A stretch of DNA of 64,000 bases, from NCBI GenBank assembly GCA_945876935.1, contig CAMCQA010000002.1, positions 1 to 64,000 of the forward strand. The letters run 5' to 3'. The DNA comes from an uncultured Clostridia bacterium (GTDB lineage Bacteria; Bacillota; Clostridia; Peptostreptococcales; Anaerovoracaceae). How positions within the stretch are numbered: the stretch's first letter is position 1; each line of letters begins with the position of its first letter. The notes beneath the pieces are model-generated. The model did not search any database, was not told where the DNA came from, and saw only the letters and a program-made list of their open reading frames with translations. Position numbers and translations under genes: made by a program. Of this stretch, positions 27,590 to 37,191 are shown in pieces.

Positions 27590-28648
27590 ATGAAAAATGT
27601 AAAAGTAATTATTTGGGGCCTAGGTGCTATGGGTGGCGGAGTAGCTGACATGCTATTAAGCAAAAAAGGCGTAGACATCGTGGCTGTAGCTGGTAGAGGT
27701 AAGAAGATTGGTACTTCTATGTTCGACTACATCAAGACTGAAAAAGGCGACAGAGAAGACGTTCTTATCCAGGCTGCTGAAGATTGCATCAAGCCAGGTG
27801 CAGCAGATATCGTAATCCTATGTACTGACTCTTTCACAAAGGATGCTTTCCCAAGACTAAAGTTCATAATGGAACAGGGAATCAACGTAATCACTTCTGC
27901 TGAAGAAATGGCTTACCCAGCTGCTCAGAGCCCAGATTTAGCTGCTGAACTAGATAAGATTGCTAAAGCTAATGGCGTATCAGTTCTAGGTACTGGTATC
28001 AACCCAGGTCACATCATGGACCTTCTAGTTCTAGTTATGACTGGATGTATGACAGATGTTGAGCACATCCTATCAAGAAGAGTTAACTCTCTATCTCCAT
28101 TCGGACCAGTTGTAATGGAAGAACAGGGTATCGGTATCTCAGTTGATGAGTTCTATGAAAGAAAAGCTAATGGAACAATGTCAGGTCACGTTGGATTTGC
28201 TGAATCAGTTGGCATGATTGCTGAAGGTCTAGGTCTAGGCGTAGACAAGTTCTCTCAGGATATGGAACCTATCACAACAGATGTTGACAGAAAATCTCCA
28301 TATGGATTTGCTGCTGCTGGATCTTGTGCTGGTGTAGCAATGACTGCAGATGCTGTTCTAAGTAACGGTATGGAAGTAGTTATGGAACACCCACAGCAGA
28401 TCGAACCAGAACAGGTTGGCGTTCAGACTGGTGACTATGTAATCATCAAGGGTACTCCTTCTTGCAACATGGTTAACAGCCCAGAAATCGAAGGTGGTCT
28501 AGGAACAATCGCAATGTGCGCTAACATGATTCCTCAGGTTATCAACGCTGAGCCAGGTCTAGTAACAATGATCGACCTACCAATTCCAAGAGCTCTAATG
28601 GGAGACGTTAGAGAAAGAATCAATCCAGATAAGAAGATTGTAAAATAA
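27590..28648 (+). CDS. ord: 2,4-diaminopentanoate dehydrogenase
   Basis: VIIWGLGAMGGGVADMLLSKKGVDIVAV Rossmann; gene order with ortA/ortB/oraS/oraE. Confidence 0.93.
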   Translation: MKNVKVIIWGLGAMGGGVADMLLSKKGVDIVAVAGRGKKIGTSMFDYIKTEKGDREDVLIQAAEDCIKPGAADIVILCTDSFTKDAFPRLKFIMEQGINVITSAEEMAYPAAQSPDLAAELDKIAKANGVSVLGTGINPGHIMDLLVLVMTGCMTDVEHILSRRVNSLSPFGPVVMEEQGIGISVDEFYERKANGTMSGHVGFAESVGMIAEGLGLGVDKFSQDMEPITTDVDRKSPYGFAAAGSCAGVAMTADAVLSNGMEVVMEHPQQIEPEQVGVQTGDYVIIKGTPSCNMVNSPEIEGGLGTIAMCANMIPQVINAEPGLVTMIDLPIPRALMGDVRERINPDKKIVK

Positions 28649-28671
28649 GATTTCTATTAATTAAGATTTTT

Positions 28672-28708
28672 AGCGGTGGGTCTGGACTATTCAGTCTGGC
28701 CCAACGCT
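28672..28708 (+). other. Intercistronic imperfect hairpin between ord and ortA
   Basis: AGCGGTGGGTC...GGCCCAACGCT without a long T-run. Confidence 0.5.
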
Positions 28709-28763
28709 TTATATTCATTTTAAAGCTTATGTTTTAAATTATAATTATTTAAGGAGAAGAGAC

Positions 28764-29063
28764 ATGGTAAAGAAAGGTGAATGGGTTAGAATTCACAAAG
28801 TGATTCTAAAGCCAGAAGAAAGAGCACCACAAGTACCCGATGATACTAAAAAAGTTCCTTTGGAAATGTGGGTAAAGGGCTTCTTACAGGAAGATGCAAA
28901 CTTTGGTGACACAGTTGAAATTGAAACTGTTACAGGAAGAAAAGAAACAGGTGAGCTAATTGAGCTTAACCCATACTACACTCACAACTTTGGTGTATTC
29001 GTACCAGAGTTAATCGAAATCGATAAGCAGGTTAGAGGAATTTTATTCGGAGGTGACAAATAA
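28764..29063 (+). CDS. ortA: 2-amino-4-oxopentanoate thiolase subunit alpha
   Basis: 99 aa, VRIHKVILKPEERAPQVPDDTKKVPLEMWVKGFL; operon context. Confidence 0.92.
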   Translation: MVKKGEWVRIHKVILKPEERAPQVPDDTKKVPLEMWVKGFLQEDANFGDTVEIETVTGRKETGELIELNPYYTHNFGVFVPELIEIDKQVRGILFGGDK

Positions 29064-30478
29064 TGACTAAGGCAAATGATTACACTTCCGTAATGGCTAG
29101 AAAGCCGGAAGTAATGCTTGACTCTATCAAGATTGACTATTCAGAATTTGAAAGCGGTTCTATCGCATTCGATTATGAAAGAATGATGAGAGAAGCTGGA
29201 TACACAATTGAAGAAATGGAAAAGATGCAGTTAGAAACAGGTGTTGGTAACACTCCACTTGTAGAACTAAAGAATCTAAGTGCATTAGCTAGAAAAGTAG
29301 CTCCAGAAGGAAAGGGTGCAAGAATTTTCATAAAAGATGAAGCTGCAAATGCATCAGGTTCATTCAAGGCTAGAAGAGCTGCTACTTCTTGTTACCATGC
29401 TAAAAAGCTAGGATACAAGGGTGTTATTTCTGCTACTTCAGGAAACTATGGTGCAGCTGTTGCATCTCAGGCAGCAAAATATGGCCTAAAATGTATTATC
29501 GTACAGGAATGTTACGACTCAAACAGCGTAGGACAGCCAGAAATCATTGAAAAGGCAAGAGCTTGTGAAGCTTTAGGAGCAGAAGTAGTTCAGCTAACAG
29601 TAGGACCAGAACTTTTCTATAAGTTTATCCTTATGCTAGAAGAAACAGGATACTTCAATGCGTCTCTATACTCACCATTTGGTATAGCTGGTGTTGAAAC
29701 TCTAGGTTACGAGCTATCAATGCAGTGTAGACAGAGATTTGGTAAAGACCCTGATGTAGTAGTTGCTACAAACGCAGGTGGTGGTAACTTAACAGGTACT
29801 GCTAGAGGTCTAATTAAGGCTGGAGCAACTGATACTCAGATCGTTGCTGCTTCAGTAGATTTATCAGGTCTTCACATGGCATCTGACAATGACTTCAACA
29901 GAAAATCATTCACAACTGGACACACAGGTTTCGGTGTACCATTCTCTAACTGGCCAGATAGATCTGACGTTCCAAGATCAGCTGCAAGACCTCTTAGATA
30001 CATGGATAGATACGTTACAATAACTCAGGGTTCTGTATTCTACATCACAGAATGTCTAGCAACTCTAGAAGGTATTGAAAAGGGACCAGCTGGAAACACT
30101 TCTTTAGCAGCTGCATTTGCACTTGCTCAGGAAATGGATGAAGATAAGATCATCGTTGTTCAGGAAACAGAGTACACAGGTGCTGGTAAGCACGTTCAGC
30201 CACAGCTTGCATTTGCTAAAGATAATGGCATTAAAGTTTGCTTTGGTAACCCTGCTGACGAAGTTCCAGGTGAAAACATCGTTCTACCTGAACATCCAAG
30301 CCTAATCAAGCCAAAAGATTTAGATCTAAACAAGATGAGAAAATCTTTAATCAAGACTGCTCTAAAGACTTACACAATGGATCCAACAGAAGAAGATATC
30401 AAGTTCCTTGTTGAAGAAACTAAGACAGATGTTGATTTTGTAAACAAGGCTATTGAAGAAATAAAGGCAGCATTATAA
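29063..30478 (+). CDS. ortB: 2-amino-4-oxopentanoate thiolase subunit beta (PLP)
   Basis: 471 aa; NASGSFKARRA PLP Lys motif; operon context. Confidence 0.93.
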   Translation: MTKANDYTSVMARKPEVMLDSIKIDYSEFESGSIAFDYERMMREAGYTIEEMEKMQLETGVGNTPLVELKNLSALARKVAPEGKGARIFIKDEAANASGSFKARRAATSCYHAKKLGYKGVISATSGNYGAAVASQAAKYGLKCIIVQECYDSNSVGQPEIIEKARACEALGAEVVQLTVGPELFYKFILMLEETGYFNASLYSPFGIAGVETLGYELSMQCRQRFGKDPDVVVATNAGGGNLTGTARGLIKAGATDTQIVAASVDLSGLHMASDNDFNRKSFTTGHTGFGVPFSNWPDRSDVPRSAARPLRYMDRYVTITQGSVFYITECLATLEGIEKGPAGNTSLAAAFALAQEMDEDKIIVVQETEYTGAGKHVQPQLAFAKDNGIKVCFGNPADEVPGENIVLPEHPSLIKPKDLDLNKMRKSLIKTALKTYTMDPTEEDIKFLVEETKTDVDFVNKAIEEIKAAL

Positions 30479-30518
30479 TTTAAGAGATAAGGCTTTTATT
30501 TAATTAAAAAGATTAAGT

Positions 30519-30541
30519 CAGAGAGGGCTTTGCTCTCTCTG
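30519..30541 (+). other. Intercistronic hairpin between ortB and oraS
   Basis: CAGAGAGGGCTTTGCTCTCTCTG, no T-run. Confidence 0.7.
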
Positions 30542-30593
30542 ATGAAATATTGTAACTTTTGATTAAGATACAAATAGGAAAGGAATTATTAAG

Positions 30594-30956
30594 ATGAGAA
30601 GAGATGACGATTTTGCAGTACGCAGAAAACACATCGCAGACCTATCAGACAAAGAGCTTTACGATAGATTTTGGGAGCTTACTGATAAGGTAGTTGATCC
30701 GCTATTAGATCTTGGAAGAAAGAACACAACTCCTTCTGTAGAAAGAGCTGTTCTTTTAAGAATGGGCGTATCTTCATTAGAAACTCAGTCTATCGTTGAA
30801 GGCTGTATGGATAGAGGTCTAATGGGTAAAGGTGCAGGCCATGTTGTTTACAAGCTATCTAAGGCAAAAGATATTTCAATTAAAGAAGCTGCTACAATGC
30901 TTGCAGAAGGCAAGGGTTGGGATGAAGCAGTAGAATTGTTCAAGGGAGGTAAATAA
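30594..30956 (+). CDS. oraS: D-ornithine 4,5-aminomutase subunit alpha
   Basis: 120 aa; precedes the large B12-binding subunit; TPSVERAVLLRMGVSSLE. Confidence 0.93.
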   Translation: MRRDDDFAVRRKHIADLSDKELYDRFWELTDKVVDPLLDLGRKNTTPSVERAVLLRMGVSSLETQSIVEGCMDRGLMGKGAGHVVYKLSKAKDISIKEAATMLAEGKGWDEAVELFKGGK

Positions 30957-30957
30957 G

Positions 30958-33171
30958 ATGACACAGCTATTACATAATGAAAAGCTAGATATAGAAAATA
31001 TCTTAAAAGACCTTGACAAATATGAGCCAAGAAGAAGAGGTTGGCACTGGAGAGAGCATGTTGAAAATCTACAGATGGGACCTTTCACATATAAGGATGC
31101 ATCTAAGCCTTTAACTAACAGCGTTCCACTACCACCAGCAAAATATTTTGGCAACATAGACCCACAGCCAAAAGAAACAATAACAACAGAAATCGCTTCT
31201 GGTAGATTTGAAGATGACATCAGAAGAATGAGAATGGGTGCATGGCACGGTTCTGACCACTTGATGGTAATCAGAACAGCTGGTCAGTCTCACATGGACG
31301 GACTAATTGAAGGTACTCCACAGGGTATCGGTGGTGTTCCTATCACAAGGAAACAGGTTAGAGCACAGAGAAAAGCAATCGATATGATCGAAGATGAAGT
31401 TGGTCGTCCAATCAACTACCACTCATATGTATCAGGGGTTGCAGGTCCTGACGTTGCTGTAATGTTCGCTGAAGAAGGTATCAATGGTGCTCACCAGGAC
31501 CCTCAGTACAACGTTCTATACAGAAACATCAACTGTGTAAGATCTTTCGTTGATGCTTGTGAATCAAAGAGAATCATGGCATGGGCAAACATCGCTCAGA
31601 TCGATGGTGCGCACAATGCTAACGCAACAGCTAGAGAAGCTTGGAAAGTAATGCCTGAGCTTATCGTACAGCATGCTATTAACTCAAGATTCTCTGAAAG
31701 AGTTGGTATTAAGCCAGAGAATATCTGTCTATCAACAGTACCTCCAACAGCTACACCAGCACCATGTGTATATCTTGATTTACCATATGCAGTAGCTCTT
31801 AGAGATATCTGTGATAAATATAAGATGAGAGCTCAGCAGAATACAAAATATATTGACTCATCTGCTAGAGAAGCTACAGTAACTCATGTACTAAACATGA
31901 TTATTTCAAAGCTAACAAGAGCAGACATTCAGTCAACAATCACTCCTGACGAAGGAAGAAACGTTCCATGGCATATCTACAACATGGAAGCTTGTGATAC
32001 AGCTAAGCAGACACTTATCGGCCTAGATGGTATTCTAGAAATGGTTGAGCTTAAGAAAGATGGTCCTCTAAGAGAAAAAGCTAGAGAAATCAAAGAAAAA
32101 GCTTGCCTATTTATGGAAGAAATCATTGAAGTTGGCGGATACTTTGAAGCTGTTCAGGCTGGATTCTTCGTTGACTCTGCAGAATATCCTGCAAGAAATG
32201 GTGATGGTATCGCTAGAAAGATTGAAGGCGGTATCGGATATGGTTACATCTACGAAAGAGATGAGGACTACATGGCTCCTGTAACAGCTCACTTCGGATA
32301 CAACAATGTTGAGCAGTACGGCGGAAACCCAGAAAATCCATCTGAATTAATCGGCGGATGTACATTTGAAGATAGAAGCAAGATTGTATTCATCGATGAA
32401 CTTGATGAAAATGATAACGTTCATAAGAGAATGGCTGAAACTGCTAAGTACAGAAACAGTGATCTAATCAAACCTGAAATGGAATGGCTTGCTGATGGTA
32501 TCGTAATGGTTACACTAATGATTCCTGCTAACAAGAGAACTTCAGAAGTAGTAGCTGTTGAAATCGGTAAAGGCCTAGGTCTTCAGGATGTTGAAGTAAT
32601 AAATAGAGAAGTAATGCAGGAAGCTGAAGGTACAAGAATCGAAATGAAGGGTAGAGTAGACTTCGACGTAGATGTATCTAAGCTAGTAATTCCACCAGAA
32701 CCAGAATACTTATCAGATGATGAAATTAGAGAAGATATTAAGAATCATCCTCTAAAGATTGTTTGTGGTACTGTTGGAGAAGACGAACACTCTGTAGGAC
32801 TAAGAGAAATCATCGACATTAAGCACGGTGGTATCGAAAGATTTGGTATCGAAGTAGAATATCTAGGAACTTCTGTACCTGTAGAAAAGCTAGTTGACGC
32901 TGCAATCGAATTAAATGCAGAAGCAATCCTAGCATCTACAATCATTTCTCACGATAATATCCACTACAAGAACATGAAGAGAATTCATGAGCTTGCAGTA
33001 GAAAAAGGTATCAGAGATAAGGTTATAATCGCAGCTGGTGGTACACAGGTAATTCCTGAAGAAGGTGTTAAGACTGGTATTGATGCTGCATTTGGCAGAA
33101 GCTCAAAGGGTATCGACGTTGCTTCATTCCTTGTTGAAGAAAGACAGAGAAGAAGAGGCGAAAGAGAATAA
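30958..33171 (+). CDS. oraE: D-ornithine 4,5-aminomutase subunit beta (PLP/adenosylcobalamin)
   Basis: 737 aa; RMGAWHGSDHLMVIRTAGQSH; C-terminal B12-binding-like domain. Confidence 0.95.
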   Translation: MTQLLHNEKLDIENILKDLDKYEPRRRGWHWREHVENLQMGPFTYKDASKPLTNSVPLPPAKYFGNIDPQPKETITTEIASGRFEDDIRRMRMGAWHGSDHLMVIRTAGQSHMDGLIEGTPQGIGGVPITRKQVRAQRKAIDMIEDEVGRPINYHSYVSGVAGPDVAVMFAEEGINGAHQDPQYNVLYRNINCVRSFVDACESKRIMAWANIAQIDGAHNANATAREAWKVMPELIVQHAINSRFSERVGIKPENICLSTVPPTATPAPCVYLDLPYAVALRDICDKYKMRAQQNTKYIDSSAREATVTHVLNMIISKLTRADIQSTITPDEGRNVPWHIYNMEACDTAKQTLIGLDGILEMVELKKDGPLREKAREIKEKACLFMEEIIEVGGYFEAVQAGFFVDSAEYPARNGDGIARKIEGGIGYGYIYERDEDYMAPVTAHFGYNNVEQYGGNPENPSELIGGCTFEDRSKIVFIDELDENDNVHKRMAETAKYRNSDLIKPEMEWLADGIVMVTLMIPANKRTSEVVAVEIGKGLGLQDVEVINREVMQEAEGTRIEMKGRVDFDVDVSKLVIPPEPEYLSDDEIREDIKNHPLKIVCGTVGEDEHSVGLREIIDIKHGGIERFGIEVEYLGTSVPVEKLVDAAIELNAEAILASTIISHDNIHYKNMKRIHELAVEKGIRDKVIIAAGGTQVIPEEGVKTGIDAAFGRSSKGIDVASFLVEERQRRRGERE

Positions 33172-33194
33172 TAAATCTCGATAAATAAGTAATT

Positions 33195-33223
33195 AAAGGG
33201 AAGAGTAATCTTCCCTTTTTTTT
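33195..33223 (+). terminator. Rho-independent terminator after oraE
   Basis: AAAGGGAAGA GTAA TCTTCCCTTTTTTTT. Confidence 0.9.
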
Positions 33224-33260
33224 ATGCCTTAAAAAATATCTAAAAAAATAGTTCAAAAAT

Positions 33261-33289
33261 TTGACATATTATTTAAAAGGTGGTATATT
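33261..33289 (+). promoter_or_regulatory. Sigma-A promoter of the FASII operon
   Basis: TTGACA, 17-bp spacer, TATATT. Confidence 0.75.
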
Positions 33290-33297
33290 TGTAAAAT

Positions 33298-33312
33298 ATT
33301 AAAATATTTTAA
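33298..33312. promoter_or_regulatory. Candidate lipid regulator operator copy 1
   Basis: ATTAAAATATTTTAA containing palindrome TTAAAATATTTTAA. Confidence 0.6.
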
Positions 33313-33325
33313 CTAAAATTTTTTA

Positions 33326-33340
33326 ATTAAAATATTTTAA
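33326..33340. promoter_or_regulatory. Candidate lipid regulator operator copy 2
   Basis: Exact second copy of ATTAAAATATTTTAA, 28 bp downstream. Confidence 0.6.
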
Positions 33341-33373
33341 GCAATAACACTATGTAATAAAAAGGAGAAAACT

Positions 33374-33604
33374 ATGACATTTGAAAAAGTAAAAGAAGCT
33401 ATGATAGAGACACTAAGAGTAGACGAAGAGAAGATTGCGCTGGAAGCAACATTAGCAGATGATTTAGGTATAGACTCTCTTGATGCGGTAGAGCTTGCTA
33501 TGGCACTGGAAGAAGAGTTTGGTATCAAATTATCAGATGATGAGCTTCAGGCTATGAAGACAGTTAAAGATATAGTAGATGGTGTAGATAAACACTTAGC
33601 ATAG
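33374..33604 (+). CDS. acpP: Acyl carrier protein
   Basis: DDLGIDSLDAVELAMALEEEFGI phosphopantetheine site. Confidence 0.96.
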   Translation: MTFEKVKEAMIETLRVDEEKIALEATLADDLGIDSLDAVELAMALEEEFGIKLSDDELQAMKTVKDIVDGVDKHLA

Positions 33605-33608
33605 TATT

Positions 33609-34064
33609 ATGGATTATAAGAATATAGTAAAAGAAATGATAAACCTTTTTGAGAAATCAAGCTTACACTCTTTGGAGATGGAGATTCCAGGTGTAAGCCT
33701 TTCTCTTAAGAAGGGTAAAGATGAAAACGATGTAGATAAGGTGTCTACACTTCATAAAGAAGAGAGTATCGAAATAAAAGAAGAATCTATTTCGCAAAAT
33801 GATAAAGAACTTATTGACTATAAGAAAGAATGTATAAATGCCCCTTTAGTTGGGACTCTATATATGGCTCCAGAGCCTAACAAAGCGCCTTTTGTTAAAT
33901 TGGGTCAGAAGGTTAAGGCTGGAGATACACTATGCATAATAGAGGCTATGAAAATGATGAATGAGCTAAAGGCACCATATGATCTAATTATTAAAAATAT
34001 TTTATTAGAAAATGGAACTATGGTTGAATATGATGAAAGTATTTTTGAGGTAGAAAAATGCTAA
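33609..34064 (+). CDS. accB: Biotin carboxyl carrier protein of acetyl-CoA carboxylase
   Basis: CIIEAMKMMNEL biotinylation motif. Confidence 0.95.
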   Translation: MDYKNIVKEMINLFEKSSLHSLEMEIPGVSLSLKKGKDENDVDKVSTLHKEESIEIKEESISQNDKELIDYKKECINAPLVGTLYMAPEPNKAPFVKLGQKVKAGDTLCIIEAMKMMNELKAPYDLIIKNILLENGTMVEYDESIFEVEKC

Positions 34065-35449
34065 AGAAAGTACTTGTTGCAAACAGAGGAGAGATTGCCC
34101 TTAGAATAATTAGAGAGTGTAAGGATAATAATATTGAAACAGTCTCTGTCTATTCAACTGAGGATAAGGAATCTCTTCATGTTTTGATGGCAAATAAATC
34201 TGTCTGCATAGGACCTCCCTCTCCAAATGAGAGTTATTTAAATAAAGAAGCATTGATACAAGTAGCGCTTGCCACAGGATGTGATAGTATCCATCCAGGA
34301 TTTGGATTTTTATCAGAAAGTGCCGATTTCTCACAGATGTGCGAAGATAACAATATTATTTTCATAGGGCCTAAAGCTGATGTAATAGATAAGATGGGAA
34401 ATAAGTCTGAAGCTAGAAGAACTATGATAGAGGCAGGTGTACCAGTAGTAAAGGGTTCTGAAGGAACAGTTAATTGTGTTTTAGATGCCAAGAATATAGC
34501 AAAAGACATAGGTCTTCCTATACTTATAAAGGCTTCTGCTGGTGGAGGTGGCAGAGGAATGAGAATAGTAAGAGAGGAAGAGGATATAGAAAAACTTTTC
34601 TTTGAGGCTAAGTCTGAAGCCGAAGCTGCCTTTGGAGATGGAAGTTTATACATAGAGAAGCTTATAGAAAACCCAAAGCATATAGAAGTTCAAGTTTTAG
34701 CAGACAATCACGGGAACATAATTCACTTGGGTGAAAGAAACTGTTCTATACAGAGAAAGAACCAAAAACTATTAGAAGAGGCACCAGCTTTTTGCTTAAG
34801 TAACTCTACCAAAGATAATCTTTATGAAGCAGCTGTTATGGCGGCGAGAAGTGCAAACTATAGAGGCGCAGGCACTATAGAGTTTGTCGTAGATGAGAAA
34901 GAAAACTTTTACTTCATAGAGATGAATACAAGAATCCAAGTTGAGCATCCTGTTACTGAGATGATAACAGGGGTTAATATTGTTAAAGAGCAGCTTAGAA
35001 TAGCATCAAATTTGCCTATTAGCGTAAAACAAGAAGAGGTTAAAATGGAAGGCTATGCCATTGAATGCAGAATATGTGCTGAGAACCCTTCAGAAAACTT
35101 TAGACCGTCACCAGGAACTATAGAGTTTCTTCACCTTCCATGTGGAAATGATGTTCGAGTTGAGACAGGAGTATATAACGGATGCAATATTAGTCCATAT
35201 TATGACTCTATGATAGCTAAAATAATCGTTCATGATAGTACGAGAATAAAGGCAGTGAGAAAGATGAGAAGAGCTCTTGAGGAAATGGTAGTGAGAGGTA
35301 TCGATACTAACATAGCGCTTCAACACGTTATTCTTTACAATAAGGAATTTCTTAGAGGTCACTATAACACTTCTTTTATGGATAGCCAGCTAGAAGATAT
35401 GCTTAAGCTTCTTAATACGGCAAAGGATATTAGAGAATTAGAGATGTAA
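34058..35449 (+). CDS. accC: Biotin carboxylase
   Basis: KVLVANRGEIALRIIREC; ASAGGGGRGMRIV; EMNTRIQVEHPVTEMITG. Confidence 0.96.
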   Translation: MLKKVLVANRGEIALRIIRECKDNNIETVSVYSTEDKESLHVLMANKSVCIGPPSPNESYLNKEALIQVALATGCDSIHPGFGFLSESADFSQMCEDNNIIFIGPKADVIDKMGNKSEARRTMIEAGVPVVKGSEGTVNCVLDAKNIAKDIGLPILIKASAGGGGRGMRIVREEEDIEKLFFEAKSEAEAAFGDGSLYIEKLIENPKHIEVQVLADNHGNIIHLGERNCSIQRKNQKLLEEAPAFCLSNSTKDNLYEAAVMAARSANYRGAGTIEFVVDEKENFYFIEMNTRIQVEHPVTEMITGVNIVKEQLRIASNLPISVKQEEVKMEGYAIECRICAENPSENFRPSPGTIEFLHLPCGNDVRVETGVYNGCNISPYYDSMIAKIIVHDSTRIKAVRKMRRALEEMVVRGIDTNIALQHVILYNKEFLRGHYNTSFMDSQLEDMLKLLNTAKDIRELEM

Positions 35450-35483
35450 ATAGAAGTTCTAGGTACGATAAAGAAAGGCAATT

Positions 35484-37190
35484 ATGGAAAAATTCTTAAA
35501 GGATAGGATGAATCTTATCAAGACTATAAAGAGTATTGTAAGATCAGATAAAACTATTGATGATATAAAAAAAGACCATGAACTTTTAGAATGTAAAAAC
35601 TGTCAAGGAAAATATACATATAAGAAGCTAAAAGATAATTACTTCGTATGTCCTGGCTGTGGAGATCATAAATATATCGGAGCTTATGAAAGAATTGAAA
35701 TAACATGCGATGAAGGAAGCTTTAAAGAGATGCACAAGGGAATCAAAGGATTTGATCCTTTGCAATTTCCGGAGTATAAAAAGAAGATAAAGGATGCTAG
35801 AAAGAATGCCAAGTTAAATGAAGCTGTTGTTATAGGAACGTGTAAAATCAAAGGGAAAAAAGCTTTTATATGCGTTATGGATAATAGGTTTATGATGGCT
35901 AGCATGGGTATGGCAGTTGGTGAAAAAATTGCTAAAGGTATTGAATTTGCTAGAAAGAAAAACTTGCCTTTGATTATTTTTTCAACATCGGGTGGAGCAA
36001 GAATGCAGGAAGGTATAGTGTCTTTGATGCAGATGGCAAAAACTTCCGCTGCTTTATCTAAATTTAGCGAAAGTGGTAATTTGTACATATCTGTTTTAAC
36101 TCACCCAACAACAGGTGGGGTTACGGCTAGCTTTGCTTCTCTTGGGGATATTCAGATAGGAGAAAGAGGCTCTTTGATAGGATTTACCGGTCCTAGAGTA
36201 ATAAGCCAGACCATAGGTGAGGAATTACCAGAAGGCTTTCAAAGTGCGGAATTTTTATATGAAAAAGGCTTTTTAGACATGGTTCTAGAAAGAAAGAACA
36301 TTAGAGGTGTTCTCGGAAGACTTTTAGAACTACATTTAAATAAAGGTAAGATAGAGATTTCCTCTGTCAAGAGTGAAGCTAAAGAATTGGCGGATGACGA
36401 GATGGAAGCATATAAGAGAGTTGAACTAGCTAGAGCATCCGATAGACCAACTTCTAAGGATTATATTGATAGTTTGATTGATGACTTTGTGGAGCTTTCA
36501 GGAGATAGACTATTTGGAGAAGACTATTCAATAGTAGGTGGAGTAGGTAAATTCAAAGGAGTCTCTGTCACTGTTATTGGACATAGAAAAGGTAAATCCT
36601 TAGATGAGAATCTAAAGTGCAGATTTGGCATGCCAAATCCGGAAGGCTATAGAAAAGCTAGACGTCTAATGCTTCAAGCTGAAAAGTTTAATAGACCAAT
36701 TATAACTTTTGTTGATACACCTGGGGCATATCCAGGCAAAGAAGCGGAGGAAAGAGGCCAAGGAAGTGCTATTGCTGAATGTTTGCTTACTCTATCTGGT
36801 TTAACAGTTCCGGTAGTCAATATTTTTATTGGGGAAGGTGGCAGTGGAGGAGCTTTAGCCATAGGATTCGGCGATTCTATGATTATGATGGAAAATAGCA
36901 TATTTTCTATACTGTCTCCAGAGGGTTTTGCAAGTATTTTATGGAAAGATGCAAAGCGATGGAAAGAAGCCTGTGAAGATATGAAACTTACAGCATATTC
37001 TATGAAAAGCTTAGGAGTTTGTGATTACGTCATAGAAGAAGCTGCTGGTGAAGGGCTTTCGTCCAAAGTAGTCAAAGATTTAGAAAAAACTGTAGCATAT
37101 GAGTTAAGTCTTCTTATGAAACAGAAAAAATCTGAGCTAGTTAATAATAGATACAAGAGGCTTAAAAACATAGGAAAGGATCTGACTTAG
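35484..37190 (+). CDS. Acetyl-CoA carboxylase carboxyltransferase, fused beta-alpha subunits (AccD-AccA)
   Basis: N-term zinc ribbon CKNCQ...CPGCG and FSTSGGARMQEG (AccD); C-term FVDTPGAYPGKEAEERGQ (AccA) in one 568-aa ORF. Confidence 0.93.
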   Translation: MEKFLKDRMNLIKTIKSIVRSDKTIDDIKKDHELLECKNCQGKYTYKKLKDNYFVCPGCGDHKYIGAYERIEITCDEGSFKEMHKGIKGFDPLQFPEYKKKIKDARKNAKLNEAVVIGTCKIKGKKAFICVMDNRFMMASMGMAVGEKIAKGIEFARKKNLPLIIFSTSGGARMQEGIVSLMQMAKTSAALSKFSESGNLYISVLTHPTTGGVTASFASLGDIQIGERGSLIGFTGPRVISQTIGEELPEGFQSAEFLYEKGFLDMVLERKNIRGVLGRLLELHLNKGKIEISSVKSEAKELADDEMEAYKRVELARASDRPTSKDYIDSLIDDFVELSGDRLFGEDYSIVGGVGKFKGVSVTVIGHRKGKSLDENLKCRFGMPNPEGYRKARRLMLQAEKFNRPIITFVDTPGAYPGKEAEERGQGSAIAECLLTLSGLTVPVVNIFIGEGGSGGALAIGFGDSMIMMENSIFSILSPEGFASILWKDAKRWKEACEDMKLTAYSMKSLGVCDYVIEEAAGEGLSSKVVKDLEKTVAYELSLLMKQKKSELVNNRYKRLKNIGKDLT

Positions 37191-37191
37191 T

